64,000 bases of DNA, taken from CALFMR01 sp035550595 (GTDB lineage: Bacteria; Acidobacteriota; Vicinamibacteria; Vicinamibacterales; SCN-69-37). Made by a program: the position numbers and the translations under genes. Numbering within the stretch: position 1 is the stretch's first letter; each line of letters begins with the position of its first letter. This document shows, in pieces, positions 43,489-53,838 of the stretch. The stretch covers positions 113,377-177,376 of the forward strand of contig DASZOV010000004.1 in assembly GCA_035550595.1 (NCBI GenBank), in the 5' to 3' direction. The notes under the pieces are model-generated. The model ran no database searches. It was not told where the DNA came from and saw nothing but the letters and a program-made list of their open reading frames with translations.

Positions 43489-44367
43489 TCAGCCGGCGTC
43501 GCGACCGAGGAGCGCGAGGAGCGACAGCGGATCCACGCGCGCGCCGCCAGCGCGGAGCGTCCAGTGCAGGTGCGGACCGGTGACGCGTCCGGTCGATCCG
43601 ACCGCGCCGAGGACTTGTCCGGTCGCGACCATCTCGCCCGCCTTGACGTCCATCCGCGACAAGTGCGCGAAGAGCGACAGCAAACCGAGCCCGTGATCGA
43701 CGACGACTGTATTGCCAGTGAAGTAGAGGTTTTCGGCGACGAGGACGCGGCCCGCGTTGGGCGCATGAACGGGCGTCCCGGCGGGACTGAGGAAGTCGGC
43801 GCCGCTGTGCGGACTGCGCGGCTCGCCATTGAAGATGCTGCGCGTGCCGAACGCGCTGTTCGCACGCTGCGGCACGGGGCGGACGAACGGGCCGTCCCAC
43901 AGGCGCGTCGGCGACGTCGCCGCCCACGTTCGTTCCAAGAGCGTTGCGTCGCGCTGGATGCGCGCGAGGATGTCAGGCGGCGGGTTGACGTAGTCGGGTG
44001 CGACGCGCAGGCGGCGTGTGGGGAACGTCTTCGCGAGGATACGGCAGTCGCGTGTGGCCTGGACGGAACGGCCGTCGACCGTGGCCGTCACGTCGACGGT
44101 CGCCGGGCCGGGCTTCGTATCGAGATCGAGTCCCGCGATCGCACGCCACGTGCCGTCGCCGGTCTCGAACGCCGGCACGTCACGCCCGAATGCGTGGACC
44201 GTGACGGCGTCGATCGCGCTCGCGCCTGTCGCCGCGATCGTGACGACGACGAGTTCACCCGGCTGGAGCGCGCGGTCGGCGAGCGTGATCGTGAGCGCAG
44301 CCTGGCCGCGAGCAGCCAGGCTGCTGACGGCCAGCGCGACGACGAAGATGAGTGATCGCGTTACCAC
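43489..44367 (-). CDS. Secreted M23-family (LytM-type) peptidase
   Basis: A 292-residue protein with a signal peptide (LIFVVALAVSSLAARGQAA), a beta-rich middle (residues 30-110) and a C-terminal M23 domain. The zinc ligands are His187 and Asp191 in HSGADF and His268 in PHLHW; His235 in FAHLS and His266 complete the site. M23 enzymes cut peptidoglycan cross-links, although degenerate ones act as regulators; here all ligands are present. The GTG at 44367 overlaps the end of the CLC gene by 7 bp, so the two may be translationally coupled. Confidence 0.9.
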   Translation of the reverse strand: MVTRSLIFVVALAVSSLAARGQAALTITLADRALQPGELVVVTIAATGASAIDAVTVHAFGRDVPAFETGDGTWRAIAGLDLDTKPGPATVDVTATVDGRSVQATRDCRILAKTFPTRRLRVAPDYVNPPPDILARIQRDATLLERTWAATSPTRLWDGPFVRPVPQRANSAFGTRSIFNGEPRSPHSGADFLSPAGTPVHAPNAGRVLVAENLYFTGNTVVVDHGLGLLSLFAHLSRMDVKAGEMVATGQVLGAVGSTGRVTGPHLHWTLRAGGARVDPLSLLALLGRDAG

Positions 44368-46196
44368 GCCTTCAGCCGCAGCCGCGTGCCGAGCACGCGT
44401 TCGCGGCGGCGTTCGGATTCGAGCGTGTGCGCACGGGCCGTCAGCATGTCGGTGAGCGCGACCATGCCCACGAGCCGCCGATCCTCGCGTCGGACCACGG
44501 GCAGTCGCGTGAGCGACGTCTCCGCCATGCGGTAGACGACCGAGCTCAGCGGCTCGTCTTCGTAGGCGACGACCGGTGGCCGTTTGAGCGCCTTCGTCAC
44601 GTCCTCGTCGGGCGACTGACGTTCGCGCAGCCACGTCTGCAGCTCGTTCCGCGTCACCGCGCCGACCAGCCGTCGTTCGGCGTCGACGATGGGGAAGAGC
44701 CTCTGCTGGTTCCGGCCGCCGACTTTGGCGAGCGCGGCCTCCGCATCGGTGAACGGCGCGTCGACCGGCAGCGCCACGATGGCCGATCGCATGACCTCGC
44801 GCGCGAAGACGATCTCGAGCGGGTCGATCGAGTACTCGCTCGTCAGGTGGTACCCGCGGCGGCTGATTTTCTCGGTCAGGATCGACCGTCGCATCAGGAG
44901 CACGGTGAGCGCGTAGGCCACCATGACCGCGATGAGCAGCGGCAGCAGCACCGACATGTCGTGCGTCAGCTCGATGGCGAACAGCACGCCCGTGAGCGGC
45001 ACGCGCATCGTGCCGCCGAGCATCGCGCCCATGCTGATGAGCGGCCAGAAGCCGGCGCCCTGATCGGGCAGCCAGTGCGCCTCGAGACCACCGAGCGCCG
45101 CGCCCATCATGAGGAGCGGCGCGAGCACGCCGCCCGACGTCCCCGATCCGAGTGAGACCGCCCAGATCGTCGACTTGACGATGAGCACGCCCGCGACGAT
45201 GTAGAGCGGCTCGGCGCCCTGGAGGAAGTTGCCGATGATGTCGTAACCGACACCGAGCGCCTGCGGGAACAGGTACCCGCCGACGCCGATTGTCAGGCCG
45301 CCGAGGGCTGGCCACCACATCCAGTGGATGGGCAGCCGCTCGAAGAAGTTCTCGCACGCGTAGACGGCATTGGTCACCGCCATCGCCAACACGCCCGCGA
45401 GCAGACCGACGACCACGCACCAGAGCAGCGAGTGCACCGTAGCCGGTGTGTGCGGCGGGACCGGGAAGACGGGACCGGGACCGATCAGGAACGGCCGTCC
45501 CGCGGCCGCGACGACGCTCGCGACGGCGACGGGGATGACGCTGCGCGGCTTCCACTCGAAGAGCAGGAGCTCGACGGCGAGGAGCACCGCGGCCACGGGC
45601 GTCGCGAAGGTCGCCGACATGCCGGCCGCGCCGCCCGCGACGAGCAGCGTCTTGCGCTCGGCGCTCGTCAGGTGGAAGAACTGCGCGAGCAGCGAGCCGA
45701 GCGCGCCGCCGGTCACGATGATCGGACCCTCGGCGCCGAACGGGCCGCCCGATCCGATCGAGATGGCCGCCGAGAGCGGCTTGAGCAGCGCGACCTTCGG
45801 CTCGACGCGGCTTCCGTTCATCAGGATCGCTTCGATCGCTTCCGGGATGCCGTGCCCGCGAATGCGCTCCGACCCGTACCGTGCCATCACACCGACGATG
45901 AGCGCGCCGATGACCGGCACGATGATGACGAACAGGCCGAGGTGATGGCCGGCGGGCGACACGTTGGCCATGTCGAACCGCTGGTAAAAGAAGATATTGG
46001 TAAAGAGGGCGATGAGTTTCAGCAGCCCAGCCGCGACCACCGACGCCATGGCGCCGATGGCAAGGGCGAGCAGTGAAATGGGTAGGATGCGGATGCTGGC
46101 GGTGAAGTCTCCAAGGTGCCGAACGCCATTCTTCTTGTGATGTCTCGCCGGCGATTCGATCGGAGGGGTGGCCGCCATCGGTTGTCCAGATGGCAT
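44361..46196 (-). CDS. CLC-family chloride channel/antiporter with CBS pair
   Basis: A 611-residue CLC protein. Anion-pathway motifs are GHGIPE (114-119), GAEGP (154-158, with gating Glu156) and GGVLAP in the third region. About ten membrane helices lie between residues 35 and 440. The C-terminus holds two CBS domains (residues ~450-600; for example VMRSAIVALPVDAPFTDAE, then DVTKALKRPPVVAYEDE), which usually sense adenine nucleotides. Whether it is a channel or a H+/Cl- exchanger depends on the proton Glu, which I cannot place with confidence. The first ATG (46196) is used; another at residue 7 is possible. Confidence 0.88.
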   Translation of the reverse strand: MPSGQPMAATPPIESPARHHKKNGVRHLGDFTASIRILPISLLALAIGAMASVVAAGLLKLIALFTNIFFYQRFDMANVSPAGHHLGLFVIIVPVIGALIVGVMARYGSERIRGHGIPEAIEAILMNGSRVEPKVALLKPLSAAISIGSGGPFGAEGPIIVTGGALGSLLAQFFHLTSAERKTLLVAGGAAGMSATFATPVAAVLLAVELLLFEWKPRSVIPVAVASVVAAAGRPFLIGPGPVFPVPPHTPATVHSLLWCVVVGLLAGVLAMAVTNAVYACENFFERLPIHWMWWPALGGLTIGVGGYLFPQALGVGYDIIGNFLQGAEPLYIVAGVLIVKSTIWAVSLGSGTSGGVLAPLLMMGAALGGLEAHWLPDQGAGFWPLISMGAMLGGTMRVPLTGVLFAIELTHDMSVLLPLLIAVMVAYALTVLLMRRSILTEKISRRGYHLTSEYSIDPLEIVFAREVMRSAIVALPVDAPFTDAEAALAKVGGRNQQRLFPIVDAERRLVGAVTRNELQTWLRERQSPDEDVTKALKRPPVVAYEDEPLSSVVYRMAETSLTRLPVVRREDRRLVGMVALTDMLTARAHTLESERRRERVLGTRLRLKAW

Positions 46197-46407
46197 AAGG
46201 ACGATCGTAACCTGAGAGGCCGTTCCGGCGCTACTGGGGGGCGGTTTCGCTGGCGTCCTGGCGGCGCGATACAGAGCGGGGAGACGTCGCCGGGATCGAC
46301 GCCGGCCGCCGCGCGCAGGGACGCGAGCGGCGACCGGACGGTTGAGACCGCGTCGTTCGCCGGCGGCACGGCCGGCGAACGTTAACTGACGCTTTCCATC
46401 AGCGTTT

Positions 46408-48069
46408 CTATGTCAGTGAGTATCCGTGCTGATACTCGCGCGAGAGAAACGCGTTGGCCGCCTCGTCGTTCGTCACGCGCATGGACGCGCCGTCGTAGTG
46501 CAGCTTCTTGCCCGCGCGGAGCGAGACGACGCCCAGGAGCATGATCTCGGTCAGGTGCGACGCGTAGGAGAACGGCGCGGAGATCTGGTCGCGGCCGCGA
46601 ATCGTGTTCACCCAGTTCATCTCGTGCGCTTCGTGCGGGATGCGCGGCAACCGCTCGGGCGGCGGGCCGTACGAGTTGTGCAGTGAGATGGGCAGCAGGC
46701 GCGGATTCTGGCCGTAGGTCTCCTGGATCATCTTGCCCTTGCTGCCGATGTAGAGCACGCCGCCGCCGGGATCCAGCGGCACGTCGCCCATCTCCTCCGG
46801 CGTCGCCGGCATCAATCCACCGTCGTACCAGGTCAGCTTCAACGCCGGCATGCCGTTGCGCGCGGCGAACTCGTAGTGCGTCATCGTCGCGTGCGGATAG
46901 GAGACCTTGTTGAAGGGCGTCGAGATGGTCTCGATCGTCGTCGGATAGCCGAGGTCGAGGCCCCAGACCGGATGATCGATGAGGTGCGCGCCCATGTCGC
47001 CGAGCGCGCCCTGGCCCCAGTCCACCCAGCCGCGCCAGTTGAACGGGTGATAGATCGGGTGATACGTGACGTCGGGCGCGCCGCCGATGAAGAGCTTCCA
47101 GTCGAGCGTGGCCGGCACCGGGAAGTCGCCGTACATCGCGGCGGCCAGGCGCTTGTCCACGCCGTCATTGTTCCAGGCGAGCGGCGCGAGCGTCTCGGGC
47201 AGCGGCGCCGGACGCGGCACGCCCTGTGGCCAGTACCCGAGCGGCCGGTTGGTCCAGACGTGGACCTCGCGGATCTCCCCGATCGCGCCCGCCCGCAGAT
47301 ATTCCTGTCCGCGCCGCGCGTCGTCCTGCGAGTGGCCCTGGTTGCCCATCTGCGTGACGAGCTTCGGGTTCGCCGCGGCTTTGGCAGCCAGGTGCCGCGC
47401 TTCGGCGACCGACCAGCACAGCGGCTTCTGCACGTAGACGTGCTTGCCGGCGTCCATCGCCGCTGACGCGATGATGGCGTGCATGTGGTCGGGCGTCGCG
47501 ACGATGACGCCGTCGATGTCCTTCTGCTGGTCGAGCATCTCGCGGTAATCGCGATAGCGCTTGAGACGCGGGATCTGCTCGTCGACGAAGCGGCGGAGCA
47601 GCTCCTGCCGCGGTTCTTCGGTCCACTTGGCGTCGGCGGCCTGCTGCGCTTTCGACGGACCGAAGTCCGTCCACGTGGGCCCCGCGTTCGCGCCGCCGGC
47701 TCGTCCCCGTCCGCCCTGGCGTCCGCGCGCGTTCGGCGTGGCCGCGGCGGCCGTTTTCCAGCTCGCCAGCTTCTTGTCCAAAAGTGAGTCGTCGACGTCG
47801 CAGATGGCCACGATGTTCTGGCTCATGACGTTCTGCGTGTCGGCGCCGCCCTGGCCGTTGATGCCGACCGTGGCGATGTTCACCCGATCGCTCGGCGGCG
47901 TCATGCCCTGGCCGAGCACGTGGCGCGGCACGATCATGAAGCCCGTGCCCGCGACGGCGGCGGCGCCGGCCGTGCGGATGAAGTCGCGCCGGGAGACGGT
48001 GCTGGTCGAGTTCGAAGGCTGGTTGTCGGTGGTTTCGGGATCGAGCGGCTGCGGATCGCGGTCGTCCAT
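46408..48069 (-). CDS. Tat-exported Gfo/Idh/MocA oxidoreductase
   Basis: A 553-residue NAD(P)-dependent oxidoreductase of the Gfo/Idh/MocA family, longer than usual. The Tat signal SRRDFIRTAGAAAVAG lies at residues 26-41. The Rossmann motif is VGINGQGGADTQN (68-80). The conserved KP motif is in VYVQKPLCWSVAEA, and a DMGAHLIDHP segment with His is present. An Arg/Gly-rich insertion (RGRQGGRGRAGG) sits near residue 120. Periplasmic members are abundant in Bacteroidetes and Acidobacteria and usually oxidise or hydrolyse glycosides via a 3-keto step. The start at 48069 gives the Tat motif in the usual place. Substrate not known. Confidence 0.9.
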   Translation of the reverse strand: MDDRDPQPLDPETTDNQPSNSTSTVSRRDFIRTAGAAAVAGTGFMIVPRHVLGQGMTPPSDRVNIATVGINGQGGADTQNVMSQNIVAICDVDDSLLDKKLASWKTAAAATPNARGRQGGRGRAGGANAGPTWTDFGPSKAQQAADAKWTEEPRQELLRRFVDEQIPRLKRYRDYREMLDQQKDIDGVIVATPDHMHAIIASAAMDAGKHVYVQKPLCWSVAEARHLAAKAAANPKLVTQMGNQGHSQDDARRGQEYLRAGAIGEIREVHVWTNRPLGYWPQGVPRPAPLPETLAPLAWNNDGVDKRLAAAMYGDFPVPATLDWKLFIGGAPDVTYHPIYHPFNWRGWVDWGQGALGDMGAHLIDHPVWGLDLGYPTTIETISTPFNKVSYPHATMTHYEFAARNGMPALKLTWYDGGLMPATPEEMGDVPLDPGGGVLYIGSKGKMIQETYGQNPRLLPISLHNSYGPPPERLPRIPHEAHEMNWVNTIRGRDQISAPFSYASHLTEIMLLGVVSLRAGKKLHYDGASMRVTNDEAANAFLSREYQHGYSLT

Positions 48070-48273
48070 ACGTACACTCCTGTGACGCGAGCGGAGGCTC
48101 GGACGGATGGGGTTTGGCGGCTTCAACCTGCCACGGTTGGCCGCCCTCGTCAAGCACGCGATCAGCGCGCGCGCCGCGTGGGGGACGCGTCGACATGGAC
48201 GCAGCACGCGCAGTCGTCTTTCGCACGCCGCAGTAGGGCGCGGTATCGGCGGCACGATCGACGCGGCGTGTAG

Positions 48274-48288
48274 TATATTCGGAATATA
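48274..48288 (+). promoter_or_regulatory. Palindromic operator/promoter of toxin-antitoxin pair 2
   Basis: TATATTC (48274-48280), one G, and GAATATA (48282-48288) form a perfect 7+7 palindrome. It ends three bases before the ATG at 48292, and TATATT serves as a -10 candidate. No Shine-Dalgarno sequence fits between it and the ATG, so the mRNA is predicted to be leaderless or nearly so. Confidence 0.65.
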
Positions 48289-48291
48289 TTC

Positions 48292-48540
48292 ATGCCGACC
48301 ACGGTGCACATCCCGGGTCCATTGCTCAAGTCGGTGGACCGTCGCGCGAAAGCGCTCGGCATCAGCCGCAATCGTCTCGTCGTCCGGGCCCTGGAGCAGG
48401 AGGTTCGGGCGTCCGCCGGCTGGGCGCCGGAATTCCTCGACGAGTTACGACGCGTGGATCCGGAGACGAGCGCGGCCACCGACGAGCTCCTGAAGGCCGT
48501 CAGCCGGGCACGGCGTTCGAAGGCGCCGGTCGATCTGTGA
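48292..48540 (+). CDS. Ribbon-helix-helix antitoxin (pair 2)
   Basis: An 82-residue protein with a CopG-like ribbon-helix-helix domain at its N-terminus (TTVHIPGPLLKSVDRRAKAL, then SRNRLVVRALEQEVR). The C-terminal part (residues 45-82) is more acidic and likely wraps the PIN toxin. It would bind the palindrome that directly precedes its start codon and repress the pair. The PIN gene follows after 7 bp. The antitoxin family differs from that of pair 1. Confidence 0.87.
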   Translation: MPTTVHIPGPLLKSVDRRAKALGISRNRLVVRALEQEVRASAGWAPEFLDELRRVDPETSAATDELLKAVSRARRSKAPVDL

Positions 48541-48547
48541 TCTACCT

Positions 48548-48979
48548 GTGATCTACGTCCTGGACACGAACGCCGTGTCGGCGCTCATGAAAGGGACCGC
48601 GGCCGTCGTCGAGCGACTGGCGGGGACCGTGCCGGCCGACGTCGCCGTTCCGCAGCCCGTGCTCGCCGAGATCGCGTTCGGCATCGAGCGCTTGCCGCCG
48701 TCGAAGCGCCGCGCGGCGCTACAGGCGCGCTTCGACCTCGTCGCCGCGGAGCTGCCGCGCGCGCAGTGGACCGACGCGGTCAGCCAGTCGTTCGGCCGCA
48801 TCAAGGCGACCCTTGAACGCCGTGGCGCGCGGATCGAGGACTTCGATGCCGCCATCGCGGCGCACGCCCTCGCGCTCGACGCGACGCTCGTCACGGCCAA
48901 CGTCGATCACATGAGCCGAGTCCCTGGACTGCGCGTCGAGGACTGGGGCCAGTCAGTTCCGCCGCGGCGTCGCTCCTGA
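48548..48979 (+). CDS. vapC: PIN-domain ribonuclease toxin, VapC type (pair 2)
   Basis: A 143-residue PIN protein starting with GTG at 48548. The acidic residues are Asp6 in VLDTNAVSAL, Glu41 in VLAEIAFGIE, Asp98/Asp100 in IEDFDAAIA and Asp120 in TANVDHMSRV. The end VPGLRVEDWG is nearly the same as in the toxin of pair 1. It belongs to a FitB/VapC-like branch. It is encoded just behind its ribbon-helix-helix antitoxin. Confidence 0.9.
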   Translation: MIYVLDTNAVSALMKGTAAVVERLAGTVPADVAVPQPVLAEIAFGIERLPPSKRRAALQARFDLVAAELPRAQWTDAVSQSFGRIKATLERRGARIEDFDAAIAAHALALDATLVTANVDHMSRVPGLRVEDWGQSVPPRRRS

Positions 48980-49030
48980 TCTCACCGCATCATCATTGTC
49001 GCGGTGCCAGGCTGCGGCCGGAGCGCGCGG

Positions 49031-50500
<1,470 letters not shown>

Positions 50501-50720
50501 AACAGTCTCCCGGAGAGGCGGGATACGAGCCGCCGATCATTCGGCGGGCACACGATCACGAGCCACTGCCGCTAGAGCAATTGGAGTGCCACGTCTGGCG
50601 TGGTCGTCGTACCCCATGTTTCCTCGCTCGAGGCTGTAGGACGAGGGATCGCGTCAAGAAATCGTCGAAGGTGCGCGTTCGAATCCGTTCGTGCGGATTT
50701 CCGAACAGAATGGCCGGATC

Positions 50721-50829
50721 GGCGACAGCGTGACGGCGGTTCGCCGACCGCCTCCACCCGTCGCCTCGTCGCGGCTGCGCAGGACTGCACGAGGTCGGGC
50801 GGGCGACAGCCGGTGTCGGTTCGCCGACC
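50721..50829 (+). promoter_or_regulatory. Two dyad elements, candidate enhancer sites for the flagellar operon
   Basis: Two copies about 80 bp apart share GGCGACAGC, 6-7 variable bases and CGGTTCGCCGACC (50721-50749 and 50802-50829). Each is a dyad: CGGCGA (50720-50725) pairs with TCGCCG (50741-50746) in the first, and GGCGA with TCGCC in the second. A CCTACA/TGTAGG palindrome at 50828-50842 follows. They lie about 130-240 bp upstream of the predicted transcription start, the usual distance for NtrC-type enhancers. Confidence 0.6.
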
Positions 50830-50931
50830 TACACGTTGTAGGACTGACGGCATTTTGACGTAAGTCAGTGGGGGCCTCCCACCTGTGCACTTACACGCAG
50901 ACGCGTGTAACTCGCGGCAAATCGTGCATTC

Positions 50932-50948
50932 GGGCATTCCTCTTGCAC
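50932..50948 (+). promoter_or_regulatory. Sigma-54 (-24/-12) promoter of the flagellar operon
   Basis: GGGCATTCCTCTTGCAC places the -24 GG at 50933-50934 and the -12 GC at 50945-50946, exactly 12 bases apart, with TTGCA matching the consensus -12 element. Transcription would start near 50958, and the flgB ATG lies at 50978 after GGAGG. The adjacent sigma-54 activator gene supports it. Confidence 0.8.
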
Positions 50949-50977
50949 AACGCGCAGCGGTAACCGGTGGAGGATCC

Positions 50978-51382
50978 ATGGCAGACATCGTGACCGATGC
51001 GGCGATCACCGCAGCGCTCGGACGTCAAATGACGCGGGCCGTCCAGCGTCAGGCCGTCGCCGCTGGAAACCTCGCCAATCTCGACACGCCCGGCTATCGC
51101 GCGAAGGAGCTGCAGTTCAGCGACGCGCTCGATTCCCAGTTGGACGGCAACGTCTCGCTCACGGCCACCGACCCGCACCACTTCGGCACGGCGGCCGGCG
51201 CGCCGGCGACGGCCGAGACGGTCGACGCCCAGGGCCTGGCGCCGCGGCGCGACGGCAACACCGTGCAGCTCGATCGTGAGCTCCTCAACATGGGCCAGGC
51301 CGCGCTCGACTTCAGCGCGGCGCAGACCGTGCTCGCGGCCAAGTTCCAACTGGTCCGCTACGCCATCAACGAGGGTCGCTGA
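50978..51382 (+). CDS. flgB: Flagellar rod protein FlgB
   Basis: A 134-residue proximal rod protein. The conserved N-terminus is seen in ALGRQMTRAVQRQAVAAGNLANLDTPGY (read in parts: RQAVAAGNLAN, then LDTPGYRAKELQF), the rod-hook family motif. The C-terminal helix region LLNMGQAALDFSAAQTVLAAK is also conserved. It is the first gene after the predicted sigma-54 promoter. The ATG at 50978 has GGAGG seven bases upstream. flgC starts 2 bp after its stop. Confidence 0.95.
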   Translation: MADIVTDAAITAALGRQMTRAVQRQAVAAGNLANLDTPGYRAKELQFSDALDSQLDGNVSLTATDPHHFGTAAGAPATAETVDAQGLAPRRDGNTVQLDRELLNMGQAALDFSAAQTVLAAKFQLVRYAINEGR

Positions 51383-51384
51383 CG

Positions 51385-51807
51385 ATGGCCACCTTACTTG
51401 GAGCGATCAACGCCAGCGCGAGCGCGCTCGATGCGCAGCGCGCTCGCATGGAAGTGGCCGTCTCGAACATGGCCAACGCCGAGTCGACGCGCGGTCCCGA
51501 CGGCGAGCCCTACCGCCGCCGCGAAGTCGTGCTGCAGTCGACGTCGACCGGCGGGGCCTTCGACAACAGCGTCCAGGCCAACGGCGTGGAAGTGGCGGCC
51601 GTGGTCCAGGACCAGTCGGCGTTCCGTCGCGTGTACGAGCCGTCACATCCCGACGCGGACGCCGATGGCTTCGTCTCGATGCCGAACGTCGACGTGCCCG
51701 AGGAAATGGTCGACATGCTCGGCGCCGCGCGCGCCTATCAGGCCAACCTCACGGCGATCGGCCTCATCCGCGACACGCTCCAGAAAGCTCTCGATCTGGC
51801 GAAATGA
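51385..51807 (+). CDS. flgC: Flagellar rod protein FlgC
   Basis: A 140-residue proximal rod protein, starting MATLLGAINASASALDAQRAR with the family motif VAVSNMANAEST. It ends VPEEMVDMLGAARAYQANLTAI, the conserved C-terminal helix of rod and hook proteins. It overlaps fliE by the ATGA at 51804-51807. Confidence 0.95.
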   Translation: MATLLGAINASASALDAQRARMEVAVSNMANAESTRGPDGEPYRRREVVLQSTSTGGAFDNSVQANGVEVAAVVQDQSAFRRVYEPSHPDADADGFVSMPNVDVPEEMVDMLGAARAYQANLTAIGLIRDTLQKALDLAK

Positions 51808-52103
51808 CCATGGCTATCGATCCTGTTTCCGCCGCGCTTCCTCTCACGCCGCCGACGCCGGCCACGACCGGTGACGCCCCGGCCGATTCCGGTTTCGCCG
51901 ACACGCTCCATCAGATCCTCGGGTCGGTGGAGTCGTCGTCGGCCAAGGCCAACGACGCCATCAGCCACATGCTCGACGGCACGGGCGACATCCATGAAGC
52001 GATGATCGCGATGCAGCAAGCCGACACGACGCTGCAGCTCACCGTGCAGATTCGCAACAAGCTCGTCCAGGCCTATCAGAGCGTGATGGGCATGACGTCC
52101 TGA
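51804..52103 (+). CDS. fliE: Flagellar hook-basal body protein FliE
   Basis: A 99-residue protein linking the MS ring to the rod. The C-terminal ~65 residues carry the family pattern: FADTLHQILGSVESSSAKAND, then IHEAMIAMQQADTTLQLTVQI and RNKLVQAYQSVMGM. The N-terminal 35 residues are Pro- and Ala-rich. The start at 51804 overlaps flgC; a second ATG at 51810 would remove two residues. Confidence 0.92.
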   Translation: MTMAIDPVSAALPLTPPTPATTGDAPADSGFADTLHQILGSVESSSAKANDAISHMLDGTGDIHEAMIAMQQADTTLQLTVQIRNKLVQAYQSVMGMTS

Positions 52104-52119
52104 TCCCGCGTAATCCGTC

Positions 52120-53838
52120 GTGAACATCGAACAGCAGATCGCTCATCTCAAGAAACTGGCCGCCGCGCTGTCTCCGCGACAGATCGCCGGCCTGGTCGCC
52201 GTCTTCGTCGGCGTCGTCGGCGTCGTCGTCGGATCCGCGTATTGGTTGTCGCGGCCGACCTACACGCTGCTCGTCGCCGACATGGATGCCGAGACGGCCA
52301 GCTCGGTCATCTCCAAGCTCAAGGACCAGAAGGTGCCATATCAGCTCGGCGATGGCGGCCGGACGGTGAGCGTGCCCGTCGAGCGCGCCGACGAACTGCG
52401 CCTGTCGCTCGCCTCGGGCGGCCTGCCGTCGGCGGGGCGCATCGGCTTCGAGATCTTCGACCGGCCCGCATTCGGCACGACCGAATTCCTCGAGCACGTC
52501 AACTATCGCCGCGCGCTCGAAGGTGAACTGGCGCGCACGATCGGCACGCTGTCGGAAGTCGCGAGCGCGCGCGTCCACATCGCCATGGCGAAGGACTCGC
52601 TCTTCGTCGATCAAGAGGAGCCGGCCAAGGCGTCGGTCGTCCTGCGGTTGAAATCGACCCGGCCGCTCGCGCCGTCGACGGTCAAAGGCATCGCGAACCT
52701 CGTGGCCGGCAGCGTCGAATCGCTCCGGCCCGAATCGGTCGTCATCCTCGACACCTACGGCCGCTCGCTGACGCCCGAGGACGGTGACGACAACGACGCC
52801 GGCGGCACGGCCGACGTCGATCGCCAGCAGCGCATCGAGCACGACCTCAGCTCGCGCGTCGTCGCCCTGCTCGAACCCGTCGTCGGTCCTGGGCGGGTGC
52901 GCGTGAACGTGGCCGCGCACATCAACTCGAGCGCCGTCGACGAGACCGAGGAACATTGGGATCCGGAGACGGTGGTCCGCAGCAAGCAGACGTCGACCGA
53001 AACCGGCGCGCTGGCGTCGGTCGCCGGCGGCGTCGCAGGTGCCCGCGCCAACCAGCCGCCCGCGTTGTCGACGTCGACGGCGCCGAAGACGGCAAACGCA
53101 GGCGCAGCAGCCTCGGGCACGAAAGCCGGCAACGCGTCGACTCCTGCCTCGTCACTGGCCTCGACGCTTCCGTCCGCCCCCAGCCGCACATCGGAGACGA
53201 CCAACTACGAAGTCGGTCACGTCACGCGGCACACGATCAGCCCGCAGGGTGGCCTGGCGCGCCTCTCGGTCGCCGTCATCCTCGACGATGAGCGCGTGTC
53301 GACGAAAGGTACCGACGGCACGGCCCAGGTCGCCACGCGGCCGTGGGACGCGAAGGACGTCCAGCGCATTCACGATCTCGTCGCGGCCGCCGTTGGCCTC
53401 GACCCGCAGCGCGGCGATCAACTGACGGTCGAGAACATCGCCTTCGACGTGCCGGCCGCCGAGCCGCCGGCGCCTCGGCCGACCGTCCCGCAGCAGCTCA
53501 CCGATCTCGTCCGCAATTACGGACTGGGCGCCTTGCGCGGTCTGGCCATCCTGGCGATTGCGCTCTTCGCGCTCTTCGGCGTGCTGCGTCCCCTCGCGCG
53601 CCAGGCGACGAAGCTCAACCAGGCGCCCGCGCTGCCCGCGCCCGCCGGCACGGCAGCCGCGCGGCTGCCGACCGTACAAGAGATGGAAGGGCAGATCGAA
53701 GCGGAGCTCGACGCCGTCGGTCCCGGCAGCGCGCGCCGGCTGCCGGTGCTCACCAAGCGCGTCGCGAAGCTCGCCAATGACGAGCCCGAGCAGCTCGCGC
53801 GCATCGTGCGTGGCTGGATTGCGGAGGACGAACACTGA
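52120..53838 (+). CDS. fliF: Flagellar MS-ring protein FliF
   Basis: A 572-residue protein that forms the MS ring in the inner membrane. N-terminal helix IAGLVAVFVGVVGVVVGSAY and C-terminal helix LAILAIALFALFGVLRPL bound a periplasmic region with the family motifs YTLLVADMDAE, RVHIAMAKDSLFV and GPGRVRVNVAAHI. A low-complexity Ala/Ser/Thr insertion (residues ~305-345) is present. The start is GTG at 52120. The stop shares a base with the fliG start (TGATG). Confidence 0.93.
   Translation: MNIEQQIAHLKKLAAALSPRQIAGLVAVFVGVVGVVVGSAYWLSRPTYTLLVADMDAETASSVISKLKDQKVPYQLGDGGRTVSVPVERADELRLSLASGGLPSAGRIGFEIFDRPAFGTTEFLEHVNYRRALEGELARTIGTLSEVASARVHIAMAKDSLFVDQEEPAKASVVLRLKSTRPLAPSTVKGIANLVAGSVESLRPESVVILDTYGRSLTPEDGDDNDAGGTADVDRQQRIEHDLSSRVVALLEPVVGPGRVRVNVAAHINSSAVDETEEHWDPETVVRSKQTSTETGALASVAGGVAGARANQPPALSTSTAPKTANAGAAASGTKAGNASTPASSLASTLPSAPSRTSETTNYEVGHVTRHTISPQGGLARLSVAVILDDERVSTKGTDGTAQVATRPWDAKDVQRIHDLVAAAVGLDPQRGDQLTVENIAFDVPAAEPPAPRPTVPQQLTDLVRNYGLGALRGLAILAIALFALFGVLRPLARQATKLNQAPALPAPAGTAAARLPTVQEMEGQIEAELDAVGPGSARRLPVLTKRVAKLANDEPEQLARIVRGWIAEDEH

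Noticed and set aside
46384..46410. Hairpin ACGCT...AGCGT at the end of the Gfo/Idh gene as a terminator
   Set aside because: The stem is short and no T-run follows on the minus strand, so it is not convincing.
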